A DNA stretch of 64,000 nucleotides from Paroedura picta (GCF_049243985.1 NC_135370.1:103569006-103633005); one strand, 5' to 3'. Shown: positions 43,470 through 55,108, counted from the stretch's first letter. Translations and numbers: made by a program. The notes: generated by a model from the sequence alone, not told the origin.

Positions 43470-43676
43470 TGTGAAGTGTAGTTGGGAGATCCAAGGATTG
43501 TCTGGCGACCAGGCAAGGGACGTTTGGGGGTGGTTTGCCATGGCCTGCCTCCACATCATGACCCCTAGTGTTCCTTGGAGTTCTCCCATCCAAATGCTAG
43601 GCAGGGTTGATCATGCTTACCTTCCAAGATCTTACCAGATTTGGCTTGCCTGGGCTAAGAGTTGGAAAGGGTTGTA
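43470..43676 (-). mobile_element. 5S rRNA-derived SINE
   Basis: On the minus strand, 43575-43660 reads AAGATCTTGGAAGGTAAGCA, then TTTGGATGGGAGAACTCC. These align to the 5S rRNA internal promoter (TGATCTCGGAAGCTAAGCAG and ACTTGGATGGGAGACC). The head is followed by a body with GCCATGGCAAACCACCCCC, the same body word as the tRNA-headed SINE. It is a diverged retroposed element, not a functional 5S gene. Confidence 0.8.
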
Positions 43677-43925
43677 GGATTGCCAGCTCCAGCCTAGACA
43701 TCCCTTGAGTTTGGCAGGTGAGACCTGAGGAGGACAGGTGTGGGGTGGCAGGGAATTCAATGGGAATATGGTATCACCCTGGGGGCTTCTATTGATTCCA
43801 GACTGTTGTATGCCACAGAGTTTGCCCTCTGAAGCTGCTGTTTGATACAGGGGAGCAGAGCTCTAGTTTGGAGACCAGCTGTCATTCCTGGAGAGCTCCA
43901 GGCCCCACCTGAGGATTGGCACCCC
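43677..43925 (+). repeat. Old interspersed repeat (TGGAGCC family)
   Basis: GGATTGCCAGCTCCAGCC, AGCTGTCATTCCTGGAGAGC and CCACCTGAGGATTGGCACCC: same family as 2140-2412. Weak inverted ends (TTGCCAGC / TTGGCACC) suggest a DNA element. Confidence 0.5.
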
Positions 43926-44608
43926 GAAGTCATATGGGTCTTCTAGTAACAAGTTAAAATTTTCATGAAAATAAAATATTCTTTACATTCATTTTTGTTG
44001 CGTATCTGTATCTTATTTTGAAGGGAGATTTAAACGTTACCATAGCGACCAGAGTCAGACAGCATCAGGGCAGTGGTCGAGAGGAGAGGAGTAGACTAGC
44101 GATCCCCAACCTGTGGGCTGCGGACCACATATGGTCCTTCGACTAATTGGAGGTGGGCCCCGAAGGACATCTTCTCCCCCCCGACCCTTTCCTTCCCCCC
44201 CCCCCGGCCCTTTACAACACACTTTGGGTGTCATTGTCTCCCATCACTCCCAGATGGGACTATCTCATTGCAGAGAAACAAGCTCAGGGTTCCCATTGAT
44301 TTGTCATTGTCATGAGTTAAAATTTCCATGAAAATAAAATGTTCCTTATGTTCATTGTTGTGGCGTGTCTGTATCTTATTTTGAAGGGATGTTTAAACAT
44401 TACCATAGCGATCAGAGAGCATTAGGGCAGTGGTTGAGAGTAGAGAAGTAAACTAACCCCCCTCACCGGGCCTTAGTATAAGGTGTTGAGTGGTCCCCGG
44501 TGATAAAAAGGTTGGGGACCACTGGAGTAGACTACCTCTCCCCCAGGCCTCAGTAAAATTGTCAAGCATTGACTGGTCCCCGGTGATAAAAAAGTTGGGG
44601 ACCACTGA
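43926..44608 (+). mobile_element. Outer hAT element copy, split by an inner copy of the same family
   Basis: The text 43945-44088 (AAAATTTTCATGAAAATAAA, TTATTTTGAAGGGAGATTTA, CCATAGCGACCAGAGTCAG) is repeated inside the inner element at 44310-44440. The 3' end GTCCCCGGTGATAAAAAAGT and TTGGGGACCACTG occurs twice, ending at 44524 (inner) and 44604 (outer). The outer 5' end is truncated or too diverged to place. Confidence 0.7.
44097..44524 (+). mobile_element. Inner non-autonomous hAT element, 428 bp
   Basis: Identical 8-bp target duplications GAGTAGAC at 44089-44096 and 44525-44532. Inverted ends TAGCGATCCCCAACCT and AGGTTGGGGACCACTG agree except in the first bases. The 8-bp duplication identifies hAT. 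The two ends match the GC-rich element at 18765, so both families used the same transposase. Confidence 0.88.
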
Positions 44609-44776
44609 TTTAGTCCATCCTAATCTACACCACAACCTATCTTGTTATCCTATGATAGTTACATTTGCCCAGCAACCTTTGCTGAAGGACTTTGAAAAAA
44701 GCTTTTAAGAAGTGCATCATATTGACTGGTTCACCTTACCAAAATGACCTGCCTACTTCCATCCTGATTTGTATAA

Positions 44777-45057
44777 AGGTAAAGGTATCCCCTGTGCAAG
44801 CACCGAGTCATATCTGACCCTTGGGGTGACACCCTCTAGCATTTTCATGGCAGGCTCAATACATGGTGGTTTGCCAGTGCCTTCCCCAGTCATTACCGTT
44901 TACCCCCCAGCAAGCTGGGTACTCATTTTACCAACCTCGGAAGGATGGAAGGCTGAGTCGACCTTGAGCCGGCTGCTGGGATTGAACTCCCAGCCTCATG
45001 GGTAGAGCTTTCAGACTGCATATCTGCTGCCTTACCACTCTGCGCCACAAGAGGCTC
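44777..45057 (-). mobile_element. tRNA-SINE with BovB-like tail, full length, reverse
   Basis: It runs from GGTAAAGGTATCCCCTGTGC to CTCTGCGCCACAAGAGGCTC. Target duplications TTTGTATAA lie at 44768-44776 and 45058-45066. The duplicated end then repeats once more (CATTTGTATAACATT). Confidence 0.9.
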
Positions 45058-45399
45058 TTTGTATAACATTTGTATAACATTTCCTTAAATTTGGGGGAGG
45101 GTGAAATCTCAGTTTGCCTCTATCAGAGGTAGCTGAAAGGACTAGTCTCATGAGACAGAGGTAGTACTGAGTCATTGTTAACATTATATCAGTATCATTT
45201 AGGGTAAGGTAGTTCCTTACAGAAAACAAAATCACCTGCTCTTTTCATTGTTTTAACTCACCTGGTTGCTGCTGTCTGTGCTCTGAAGCACTCTAATCTT
45301 ATATGTAATTAGTAATTATAAGATGTTTAACAATGATAACATCAGATACTTCAGTTGCCAGCTTTAAAAAAAACAAAAACAAAACAAGACTTGTCTCTT

Positions 45400-45830
45400 A
45401 TCTTTAGTTAAAAGCCAAAGTGGTTAATTATTTATGGTCAGCTTTATCGAGTACTTGGCTGCCTCTGGCTTACAGTATTTCAATAGCATCTTCACACTGT
45501 TAGCTGCCATCTGGACCATATTGCGGCGAAATCAAATTCGATAAACTTTCGCCTTCCATTCTCTAAGGTTTATTCAAATGAAATGAAAGCTGGCATGCTA
45601 AATCCAATCTGTTTTCAAACTGTGCTGTTATCTTGGTTTCTGAGCTTTCTGGTAATGAAAGGAGGGAGAAACAGTATGATATAATTACCTAATAATTACA
45701 TTACAAAGTTGAACTGAAGATCTTTGCTAATTGCCAGGGATTTGGCAAAGATACCTTCATCTATGTGAACGTTATCTTTGCGCAAAAGGTTAGATTTTCT
45801 TTATTTCCTGCTTTCTTCAAGTAAAAATAG
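45400..45830. promoter_or_regulatory. Candidate conserved non-coding element with hairpin
   Basis: Seen: repeat-free; contains GGTTAATTATTTATGG, AATAATTACATTAC and AATTGCCAGGGATTTGGC, and a CpG-bearing inverted repeat GGCGAAA (45525-45531) / TTTCGCC (45547-45553) with a 15-nt loop. CpGs kept in AT-rich DNA and clustered TAATTA-type sites are typical of developmental enhancers. No alignment is possible here, so the call is an inference. Confidence 0.4.
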
Positions 45831-46924
45831 GAAAGAAATTTTAAAAACCCATATAAAAGTCTTCTTCAAATTTTTAAAATAAAATTTACAGTAAAACATT
45901 ATAGATACATAATTGGAATATAATTTGTTGAATACAACCCAAATGACACCCATTCCTTAATATAAATATATTTAATTCAACAGCAATAATTTTTGACAGT
46001 TCATGACAGGAAACATTAGGATCTGATTATTATTCTGGCACCTCATTGTCTGGTTTCTAATGCTTGAAGGTGGGAGGAGACTTCATCTAGCCTGAGCAGT
46101 TAGCTGATGGTCCTACTGAACAAGAGCAATCTGACTGAGATTCCTGTGCATGCCATGTTTTGCCAGCCATTACTCCATCCCAGTATTAGGAAGACTTTCT
46201 GACCATGAAATAAACACTGGTCTTGTTTGAATGATCTGTTCTGTTATCTGGGATGATGTCTTCTTGATTTAGATATCTGCTAGCAGGTTGGCATATCAGA
46301 GGGATGTGACATAGAGACAGGGGCTTTCCTTTCCCCTCCACTCTTAGTAGGTAACTCACCAGTTTGCATACTGGGAAGAGGCCCAAGCTTTGGTCCCTTC
46401 CAATGATAATTTTAAAAAGGATGGATTCCCTTTTTAAATACTCCCCTCCTATTCCTGATCCGTTGATGCATAAAAGGAGGACAAGCAGAAGCAAAGATGA
46501 GAACCTCCTCCTGAGATCTTTAACATCCCTTCCCCAGAGGTTAAGATGTGAAAAAGGATCACAGTATATGTAGGATGCACAGAGTTGAAGGGTTGGAAGG
46601 GGGCTTTCTCAAAAGGAAATACTATAACAGGCCTTGATAGAAACATCTTTGGGGCACTCACCTCCAGTTGGTGTTCTGGTTGCTTTTCTTCCTATTCCAA
46701 AATAATAGCCATCATTTTATGGGTAGTATGGGTTACCACATTTTGTACCCTGTTCACTAAGGATGGGCTCAAGCAGCTTTGTTCTCCTCCAGAATCAATA
46801 AGGATGTATATCACTGGTGTTTGTCCAGCATTTACAGGCTATTTCCTATCCATACTGCATACACTGTATATTCACATATGTTTACCAAGTGACTATACCA
46901 AGTGACTATAGCATAGCAATGATC
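45831..46924. other. Intergenic, no feature recognised
   Basis: Unassigned sequence with short chance frames on both strands. A small direct duplication (CCAAGTGACTATA) lies at 46887-46912. Confidence 0.35.
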
Positions 46925-47480
46925 AGTGCCTTCCTCAAGAACATGAGAAGAGTCCTGTTGGTCCAGACCAGTGGTCCATCTAGTCCAGCAGCCTGTATCA
47001 CACCAGTGGCTAACCAGTTTCTCAGGGACAGCCAACAAGAGAGAGAGGCCAAGACTTTCCCCTGATGTTGTCTCCTGGCTCTGGGATTCATAGGTTTGGT
47101 GCCTCTGTATGTAAAATATAAATAAATAAAAAAATGATTACATGAGGTTCCCCTCATGGCTAGTACTCACTGGTAGACCTATCCTCCATGAATCTATCTA
47201 ATATCACTTGAAAAGCTGTTTATTCTTGTGGCCATCATTGCATCCTCTGACAGAAAATTCCACATTTTAATTACTCTCTGTATAAAGAAGTATTTTCATC
47301 TGTCCATCCAGAATCCATTGTCTGTTAACTTCATTGGATGCCCTCAAGTTCTAATATTTTGGCAGGGGGGGAGTCCTTTTTCTCCATCCAATGCATACTT
47401 TTATTAACCTCTATTGTGTTCCCCATTAGTAATTTCTTTTATGAAGTTAAAAGTCCCAGACCATTTCTGCACAAGAGTTA
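46925..47480 (-). mobile_element. CR1/L3-like LINE fragment
   Basis: GAGTCCTGTTGGTCCAGACC, CCATCTAGTCCAGCAGCC, ATTCCACATTTTAATTACTC and GTATAAAGAAGTATTTTCAT are the minus-strand text of a CR1-related LINE end. A LINE-like tail (AAATATAAATAAATAAAA) interrupts it at 47117-47135. Confidence 0.6.
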
Positions 47481-47929
47481 CCCTTGCAATTGTGTCCTTA
47501 AAGGTTAAAACAATGCAAAAAGCTCCACATAAAATTTGACGCCCAAGGAGTGCACCCAATTTCTGCACTCCCTTATCCCATGTTTTCTGAATGTTCCCTT
47601 TCCATGAAGTTTTTTTCTTCAGATCATAACATGCAGTTTTCAAGTGAGGAATTCCAGAATTTGAATTTGTTTTCCCACCTCTCTACCATTTTGTGTTGTC
47701 ATTAAAGTGTGTATACCCATCTACAGCCCCACTCCTCCCACCCAAGTTGTCCCTGAGATATCTGCCTTCTTTTTTAAAGTAATGATTGTCTTATGATGCC
47801 ATTTCATTAATATAGCAACTTTTAAACCTCATGATAAAATGGACTATATGATGAATCCTTTTTGTACTCTAGCTCTTTTCTGATTCCATGCTCAGGCACC
47901 AGCCCATCAGCTGAGGTAGCCCTTGCCCT

Positions 47930-48640
47930 GGAGTTGTGAATGGTGCAGATCTTTGTTTGGACTCTTTTGGTTTTGTCAAGTAAGGAGGAAGGGTGGGGGG
48001 AGTGCTGAAGAAAGCCTGTCCCATTGGGAGGCCCAACACCAGCAACCAATCATTGGCCATCTATTTTATCTGTGTCCCAATCTAGTTTATGCATGCATTG
48101 GTGGCAGCAAATTTCAAAGTGTTCAATGGGACGATCTCATATCAAAAGCCTGGAGCCCTTGGCCACCATGAAATCATTAAAGAATATTGTTTGGCCAAAG
48201 ACCTGTCTAGAAGAGTGATTGTGTGCAAAAATGTAGAGTTTCTCTGGGAGATTGGCCACCACTCTGCATAAAGTTAGTGATGTGGCAGAGCAAAGTGAGG
48301 AAGGGGCTTTCATGGGCTTCTCTCCCCCAACAAATGACGCAGGTGTTGGAGACCATGTATATTCAGACATAAGCCCCACTTACTCAAGCAAAAGTCCCAG
48401 TGAGTCCCAGACTCTTCAGCGTTTCCTCAAAGGAAAGGTGCTCCAACTCCCTAATCATCTTGTTTGCCTCCTCCATACTTTTTCCAGCATTGCAATGTCC
48501 TTTTAGAGGTACAGGAACCCAAACTGTACACATTATTCCAAATGAGGCCACACCATAAATCTGTACAAGGGCATCATAATGTTGGCCATGTTATTTTCAA
48601 GCCCTTTCCTTATATTCTCTAACTTGAAAGGCATTTTCAG
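47930..48640 (-). mobile_element. CR1-like LINE fragment, copy 1 of a pair
   Basis: It shares long colinear text with 53998-54480: CCCATTGGGAGGCCCAACAC, AATATTGTTTGGCCAAAGAC, GGTGCTCCAACTCCCTAATC, CTCCATACTTTTTCCAGCAT and TACACATTATTCCAAATGAG. The last blocks correspond to the ORF2 C-terminus of CR1-related LINEs read on the minus strand. Confidence 0.6.
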
Positions 48641-51600
48641 TCAAAATTCATATATTTCTACTTTGAAGCCTATTTTGTTCCATTCAAGCCAATCAATCAC
48701 CATCTAAATCTAAACAAAAGGAAATCAGGAACCAGGAAATATACATGTGTATATATAGGAAATATACATGTGTCAATTCATTATGTGTAAAGTATACATA
48801 AATTAACTGCATGTACATGAGATCAATCCAAGACACAGTTGTAGTTCACATATGGGCCATGTGTGCCAAAAATCCAGTACCTCATCAAGCAAATAGCAGA
48901 AGCAGGAAATCTTGAGAAGTCCAGAAAGTTAGGTGGGGCACTAGTTAGCTTGTAAAACAAAAATGTTTATCTGAGCTGAATCCATGGGTTTAAAAAATTG
49001 CCACAACAGAATAAAAATAAAATCATGATACTGCAGTGAGATTAAAACTAAGCTAATCAATTCATACACTGACAGTTTGTTGTGGATTTATTTTAATGGA
49101 ACATACAAAAACAAGCAGGAGGGGCTAACTTCATCATAGCCTGATGTGAGTATTCCAGAATCATGTTCCTTGCTGGTGAAAACAGAAGGCTAGACTACAT
49201 AAACTTCCAGCTCAGCAACTGATTAAATATACATAACTCACCAGTTGGAATTGAAGTCTGTAGTATCTTGACCTTCAGTAGTGAATACAAATCATGAAGA
49301 AGGACAAGGAAAGCCTTCACTTTCTTCCCATGATCAAAAGTAATTTCTTCAACAGAAAGTCGTCTATCTCTTAATGGTAAATTACCATTCACACAGCTGA
49401 AGTTATTCTTTTTCTGCATTCAGCAACAAGTGGGATTTAAATGGTTATTTGATACAGCTATATTGCTCTATATTCTCCATAAAAATCTCTCACATGCAAG
49501 ATGGTAGTATTCAGACATCCCCTTTAGCATAGGATCCACAATTGCCCTTTGTTTGCAGCTTCATCTCTTTGTCCTTTCTTGGTATTTATAAGGTTAAATA
49601 TTATTCTCTTGGGAAAGTGGAGATGGGGAAACATAAGTACAGCTTTCCACTTTGTAGCCAGCCAGAGTCACTTCAAAAGGTTTAAAAAAATATATGATAT
49701 GAAATGCTGATAACAATTTTTTTTAAGCTGAATAGTGTTTTTGCCAGCTATAATGAAAAAGTACATAAGCCATCCTTTGACCCTAACAAGAACTGATAAT
49801 TTGCAATTGATTCCTGAATGCTGCAAGACAATGGGAAGCAATTAGTTATGCTGAAATGGTAAGGGAGGAAAACAGTACATGACAAAAGCGCTTTAACCAT
49901 AGCCTGAAACAATTGTGAAGTTGGGTTTTTTAAATGACCATAAGTCAGGCCTGAAGGAAGATCAAAAACACCATTAGTTGCATCTGCACGCCAGTTGATA
50001 TCGTGCTGCTGTTGTGCTATAACACTCATACTTCACTAGACTGCCTTGTCCTTACATGAAAGTCTTGCTGCAAAAGATTGCTATAGCAAAAGATCCAGCA
50101 GTGTGCAAATGCATACATTGTCTGGCTTTGCCATTAAAACAACATGTATGAATAATAGTAATTGCACATCTATGGAACTACCTAGTGTCTGTGTCAGAGA
50201 GAAGGCCTTCTCAAAGACTTTTTCATGAAACATTCAGGAAAATAGACCCACTTACAAGGATTTTATGTTGCTGCTAGTTGGGATGCCTTGTGCACTAGGA
50301 ATATTTTGGATTCTGCAGTGAAGTGAATCAAACTTTGTTGGCAAATTTGAGGGTGGAAAGTTTTTTCTTTCCTAAATGGCATCAGTTTGAAACTGCTCAT
50401 AGTACAGCTGGAATGATGTCATAGGTTCTAATGGTTGAGCCCTTCCTGTGTTTGCTAAAGGGAATTGAAGTCTATATCATCCTGAGATTCAAGAGTGAAT
50501 ACAAATCCTGAAGAAGGAAATGGAAAGTCTTCCCCTGACCAACATTAATTTCTTCAGCAGAAAAAAAAGTCATATATCTTTTCGTGGTATATTACCATTT
50601 ATTTAAAATGTGTCACATAAAGGAAGCCATAAGTCATTATTACTGACCTATTAAGGTTCATTCTATTTTACCTCCAATTAAATAAAAATGTGTCCTTTCA
50701 GGTAATACTTTTTGTGAGTATGAATATTGTTTCATTGGATCCATGCCTGGTCAACAGTTTTGTCCGTTTATGGATACTTCTGCAAGCTCAGCATAGATAT
50801 TTGAGCAACTGAACAAAAAAACTTTTCCTATAAAACCTTTCTGTTGGACTGAACCAATTGTTTCATTGCATCTTTCAGTGAGATGACTATTGAAAAGTGC
50901 TTCTACATCATTAAAATATTTTCCCCCGTCTTAAGGCCCACTTAAGAGACTGCTATAGAGTTCTGGGTGTTCCTTGGACTACTAGCTATACTTCATCTGT
51001 TGGCATTCATATATATATTTACAAAAAAAAAGTTTTGTTCTGGGAATAAGCTTTTGTGTTCATATACACTTCTTCAGACCTGAATCCACAATAACAGCCA
51101 GTATGGTCATTTTGCTTATTATTTAAAAGAGCATATACTCTCTCTCCATAATAGTTAGTCCCTACTTTGCCTGGTTCCCTAAGGAACAAACTAAACATAC
51201 AACGGGAAGTCTTTTTCTTCCTGTGGGACAAATAAGAAGTCCAAGGCAGGTGATTTATAATATGAAAACAACCTTGGGGGAGTTAACATCTAAAACAATC
51301 CACAATCAGATGCAACTATATGTGAAACTTGCTGAGGATCCATTCATGGATTTCCTGTTGCCACATCTCTTTTGGCCCTTACTTGATAAGGCAGCCCATT
51401 ACAAACAGTTGCCCAAACATGAAAGGAGAAAAAGAGGTACAATGCTTATTCATATTTTTCTACAGAAAACCTGGTCAAAATCTTTTGCATAGACGTCGTT
51501 TTTTCTTCTTCCATTCCTTTGTTTTAAACAAGGTTAGAGACAGAATTACAATTTTCTAAGTAATTTCATGGTTGGTTTTGGTTGACATTTCATCAAATTA

Positions 51601-52059
51601 TAAGAGATACTTCAGAGAAAGAAAAGAAAATAGTGATGAAAGTGACTTCAGATCAATATCTTTTCGCCAATCATCTATCTCCAAGGCAAAAATCTTTCTC
51701 AATGAAATTCCCACTGGAATATCGTGTTGAGGTAGTGATCAGAGGCAATTTAACCCCTCAAATGGTCAGAGGTGAAAATGGTCAAGCAACTAAATTCTGG
51801 AATTTAACATTTCTTTTGTCACCTTCAATAACTCCATCATTACAGTATATAGCCATTGTATTTAATGGGATGGAGAATTTTTTAGGAAATATTGTTTTCT
51901 TTCTGATGTAGAAAAATCAATACTTCTCTTCAGAAAGAGAAAAAAGACAATGAAAGAAATAATTTCAGCTCTGCAGTTTTAATAAATACTGGTCACTCAT
52001 GGCAATAGGTGGAGATAAATGCTATGTTATGTTACATGTTATGGAAAATCTAAGTTCCA
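48641..52059. other. Intergenic, no named repeat
   Basis: About 3.4 kb without a repeat family I can name. It contains a short duplication (GGAAATATACATGTGT, near 48738 and 48760), the two unexplained open frames at 51223-51492 and 51582-51911, and AT-rich unique DNA. A weak partial copy of the text 49255-49330 occurs at 50465-50540 (GGAATTGAAGTCT..GAATACAAATC.TGAAGAAGGA), suggesting an old repeat or duplication. Confidence 0.35.
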
Positions 52060-52064
52060 TGTAT

Positions 52065-52136
52065 TGTTTCTTACGTTTCATGTAAACCACCCTGAGCCTC
52101 AGGGAAGGGCGGTATATAAATACAATAAATAAATAA
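52065..52136 (+). mobile_element. LINE 3' terminus (L2-like)
   Basis: GTAAACCACCCTGAGCCTCA, GGGAAGGGCGGTATATAAAT and AATAAATAAATAA: the best-preserved example of this end in the window. Confidence 0.7.
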
Positions 52137-52435
52137 ACCAGCCCTCGGTTCTGGTTGAGAAATCACCAGTTTGTTGGCATTTGAAGAATGTAGAGCTTTT
52201 GAGGGGGGTATAAGCAGAGAGGTGGTCCCTCAAGTACGCAGGGACAAGACCACATATCACCTTCAAGGTGATCACCAAAACCTTAATCCTGATCCTGAAC
52301 TCAACCAGTAGCCAGTGCAGCTATTGGAGTGTGGTCCCCTCCAGGGTATTCCTGTGAGAATCCTGGCTGCTGCATTCTGTACCAGCTGGATTTTCTAGAG
52401 CAGGGATAAGGGTTGGCCAGCACAGAGCGAGTTGC
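52137..52435 (-). mobile_element. LINE (L2-associated) fragment
   Basis: GGGACAAGACCACATATCAC, CAACCAGTAGCCAGTGCAGC, GCTGCTGCATTCTGTACCAG and CTGGATTTTCTAGAGCAGGG form a squamate repeat block usually found with L2-type LINEs. Orientation is uncertain. Confidence 0.45.
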
Positions 52436-53990
52436 AGAAATCTATCTGTCTGTCTGTCTGCCTGCCTATAAAGTAAAGATCCAGTTCATGAAAATGCTGT
52501 GTCCTTGCAAAACTAGCACTGGTCCCACATTCTCAAATGATTGTGGCAGGGTCCTTTCGGGACTGACCCTGAATGTTGATAAAATGGTTGGCATCATGAC
52601 ACACCTCAGTCATGATCTATGACTAAACTCCCCTCTTTTATTCTAGCTTACTATGCCTCTGCAAGGGTCCATATGCTAGTGGGAAATGAAGTTTAATCCA
52701 ATTCATAGTCACCAATCTTAGTACATGCAACATGATGGAGTTCTGCAAGCAGTTTTGTGACTATATTCCACCTCCCTTGCACCTGAACCGATGCTGAATA
52801 AGAGAGAGGAAAGCAATTCCAAGACTCCCCCTTGTTCTATTGGGATGAAGAGGTGTGCTGCTGCTTTATTCTTGCATATACAGTTCCCTTTATAGAAGGA
52901 ACAGGTGTAAAATTACATGGGTGCTGTATACATATGTCTTACAAGAGGGACATTTATATTTTAAAATAGTATTTAAAATAGTATTAAAGATGAAAATAAG
53001 AAAATAAAAGATCCAAAGGGGAAAAGATATAGCTAAAAAGACAATATAAAGAATATAAAAGATAAAAAATAAGGATGTCAGTTACAGATAGTATTTTAGC
53101 CATTTTCAGATAATGATCTACTTGAACACTGCTTGCTTACTCTTAAGTTATTAAATTACCAACTATTACAAATGTATGACTTCTTTTTCTACAAATCCAT
53201 CAAGTCATTCTTTTCATTTTTCTGCAAGAAATCAGTAAAGGGTTTCCAATTAGCAATAAAATTAGTTATATTATTTTCCCTAATCAAAGATATAAGTTTG
53301 GCCTTTTCTGCAAATTCTAGCACTTTGAATGTTCAGTCCCTTGTATGTATTTTTGAGGTTGTCCAGTTTTGCATGTGAGAGGGAAATCTGCATTTGAAAT
53401 CATTGTACCTTACTTACTTACCAGGGACATTGTCCATATTTAATGAGAGACATTTTTCCAGTTGCTCAAGCGCCAGCTTCTCAACATTTTTTCTATCTTT
53501 GCCTGTGCTTAATTTCATCTAATAATTCATAGCTTTATTACCCTGATCAATGGAAACATTTTATTGAAGGTCAGAAGGAAAGAAGAAAAACAGTAAAAGT
53601 GGAACTAGAAATGGATTTGATTAAGACTTTTAAAGCATAAATATAAAGGGAAATGATGCAATTTATTATCTCTGGATTTTAATGTGGAGTTCCTGTGTCC
53701 CTTGTGATTAGTGCTGGTCTCTACTGAGGCATTTTCCAAATTGTCTTAATGTTCCATCTTCATTCCCTGATGTTACTGGGGGTTTTTTTTATTGTGTTCA
53801 GACAACTTGGTTAATGTACCCATGCTGTTCCAGTCTTTCCTTCCCTCCCCCCTTCATTTCCCTTTTTTTTACCATTGCAAAATAAATTTGCAAGAAATCA
53901 TTTTCCCAGCCCAGAAAGGGCAGGTTTGAGTAGTGAACTTATTTTTTAATATTTCTATACCAGTGCTGAAATTTTCAGTGCTGGAGGGTT
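52436..53990. other. Intergenic, no feature recognised
   Basis: A CTGT/CTGC run lies at 52444-52467. The rest is AT-rich unassigned sequence. Confidence 0.35.
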
Positions 53991-53997
53991 CCTGTGC

Positions 53998-54480
53998 TGA
54001 TACAGTCCATCCCAATGGGAGGCCCAACACCAGCACAATCCTCTTGTCCTTCATGAAATAATATTGTTTGGCCAAATACCTGTCCAGAGAAGTGGCTGTT
54101 TATGTGCATAAATGCAGAGGTCCTTTGGGAGATCAGTCACCACTCTACGTGAAGTTAGTGGTGTAGCAGAGCAAAGTGAGGAAGAGGTTGCATGGAACCT
54201 CTCTGCCAAGAAATGGCATAGGAGACCAGAACAGCCTCATACTGGAAGCACTCCTTTCCACACATACATGAGCATAAGCCTCACCTACTCAAGCGTAAGC
54301 CCCCCTGAGTCCCAGACTCATCAACCTTTCCTAAATGGGAAGGTGCTCCAACCCCCTCATCATCTTCTTGGGGGGCCTCCTCCATACTTTTTCCAGCTCT
54401 GCAATATCTTTTAGAGATACAGTGACCAGGACTGTACAAAGTATTCCAAATGAGGTCACATCTTGAATCTAATAATCTTG
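53998..54480 (-). mobile_element. CR1-like LINE fragment, copy 2 of a pair
   Basis: Colinear with 47930-48640 (see that entry) over about 480 bp, with small gaps. Both lie in the same orientation about 6 kb apart, so they are separate insertions or a segmental duplicate. Confidence 0.6.
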
Positions 54481-54576
54481 GATCTAATAATCGCTAATAC
54501 AGACTTTTCCATTTTTACACTGCACTACACTGGACTGATACTTTCATTTACAACAATAGGTATAGCGGAAAGGTCT

Positions 54577-55108
54577 AGAAGAAGAGTTGGCTTTTACAGT
54601 CCACTTTTCACTACCCGAAGGAATCTCAAAGCAGCTTACAATAGCCTTCTGTTATGTATGTTGGGTTTGGCAGACAAAGACAAAATTGTCTTCAAATAAT
54701 TAGCTCTGTATTAACTCCTAACACCAAATAGCAGACACTAGAAACAGCAAATTTATATACATTTTACACAGCCTGCCAAGTAACCTCATTGGTCCTTAAC
54801 AGAGCCCAGCAATTGGTCCATCATGAGAGTCTTTTGGCAATCAACAACTGGCTGCTTTACAATCCTTCCTTTCCACATCACTTTAACCAGTGTTAATGCA
54901 TGCATACAAAACACTTTCCCTTCCTCTCCCCAAAACAGACATCCTGTGAGGCAGGTGGGGCTGAAAGAGTTCTGACAGGACTGCTCTATGAGAACAGCAC
55001 TATCAGGATTGTGACAAGCCCAAGATCACCCAGCTGGTTGCATATGGAGGAGCTTGCCAGATTAGCAGCTGCTGCTCCTAATCACTATACCAAGCTGACT
55101 CTCAAACC
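54577..55108 (-). mobile_element. tRNA-SINE (58,205 family), split by an LTR-like insert
   Basis: The SINE text runs 54577-54649 (AGAAGAGTTGGCTTTTACAG, AAGCAGCTTACAATAGCC) and resumes at 54919 (CTTCCTCTCCCCAAAACAGA, AGATCACCCAGCTGGTTGC) to about 55108 (CACTATACCAAGCTGACTCT). The order fits the + strand copy at 58205-58440 exactly, apart from the insertion. Confidence 0.75.
54650..54913 (+). mobile_element. Possible short solo LTR, 264 bp
   Basis: The insertion in the SINE starts TGTTATG and ends CAAAACA, with 5-bp flanks CCTTC (54645-54649) and CTTTC (54914-54918), one mismatch. The TG..CA ends and 5-bp duplication suit an LTR element, but no family could be named and no internal region is present. 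The SINE gives it an upper age limit. Confidence 0.45.

Noticed and set aside
43575-43660. Functional 5S rRNA gene on the minus strand
   Set aside because: Only the central 5S part is present, diverged, without the 5' end or a terminator, and attached to a SINE body.
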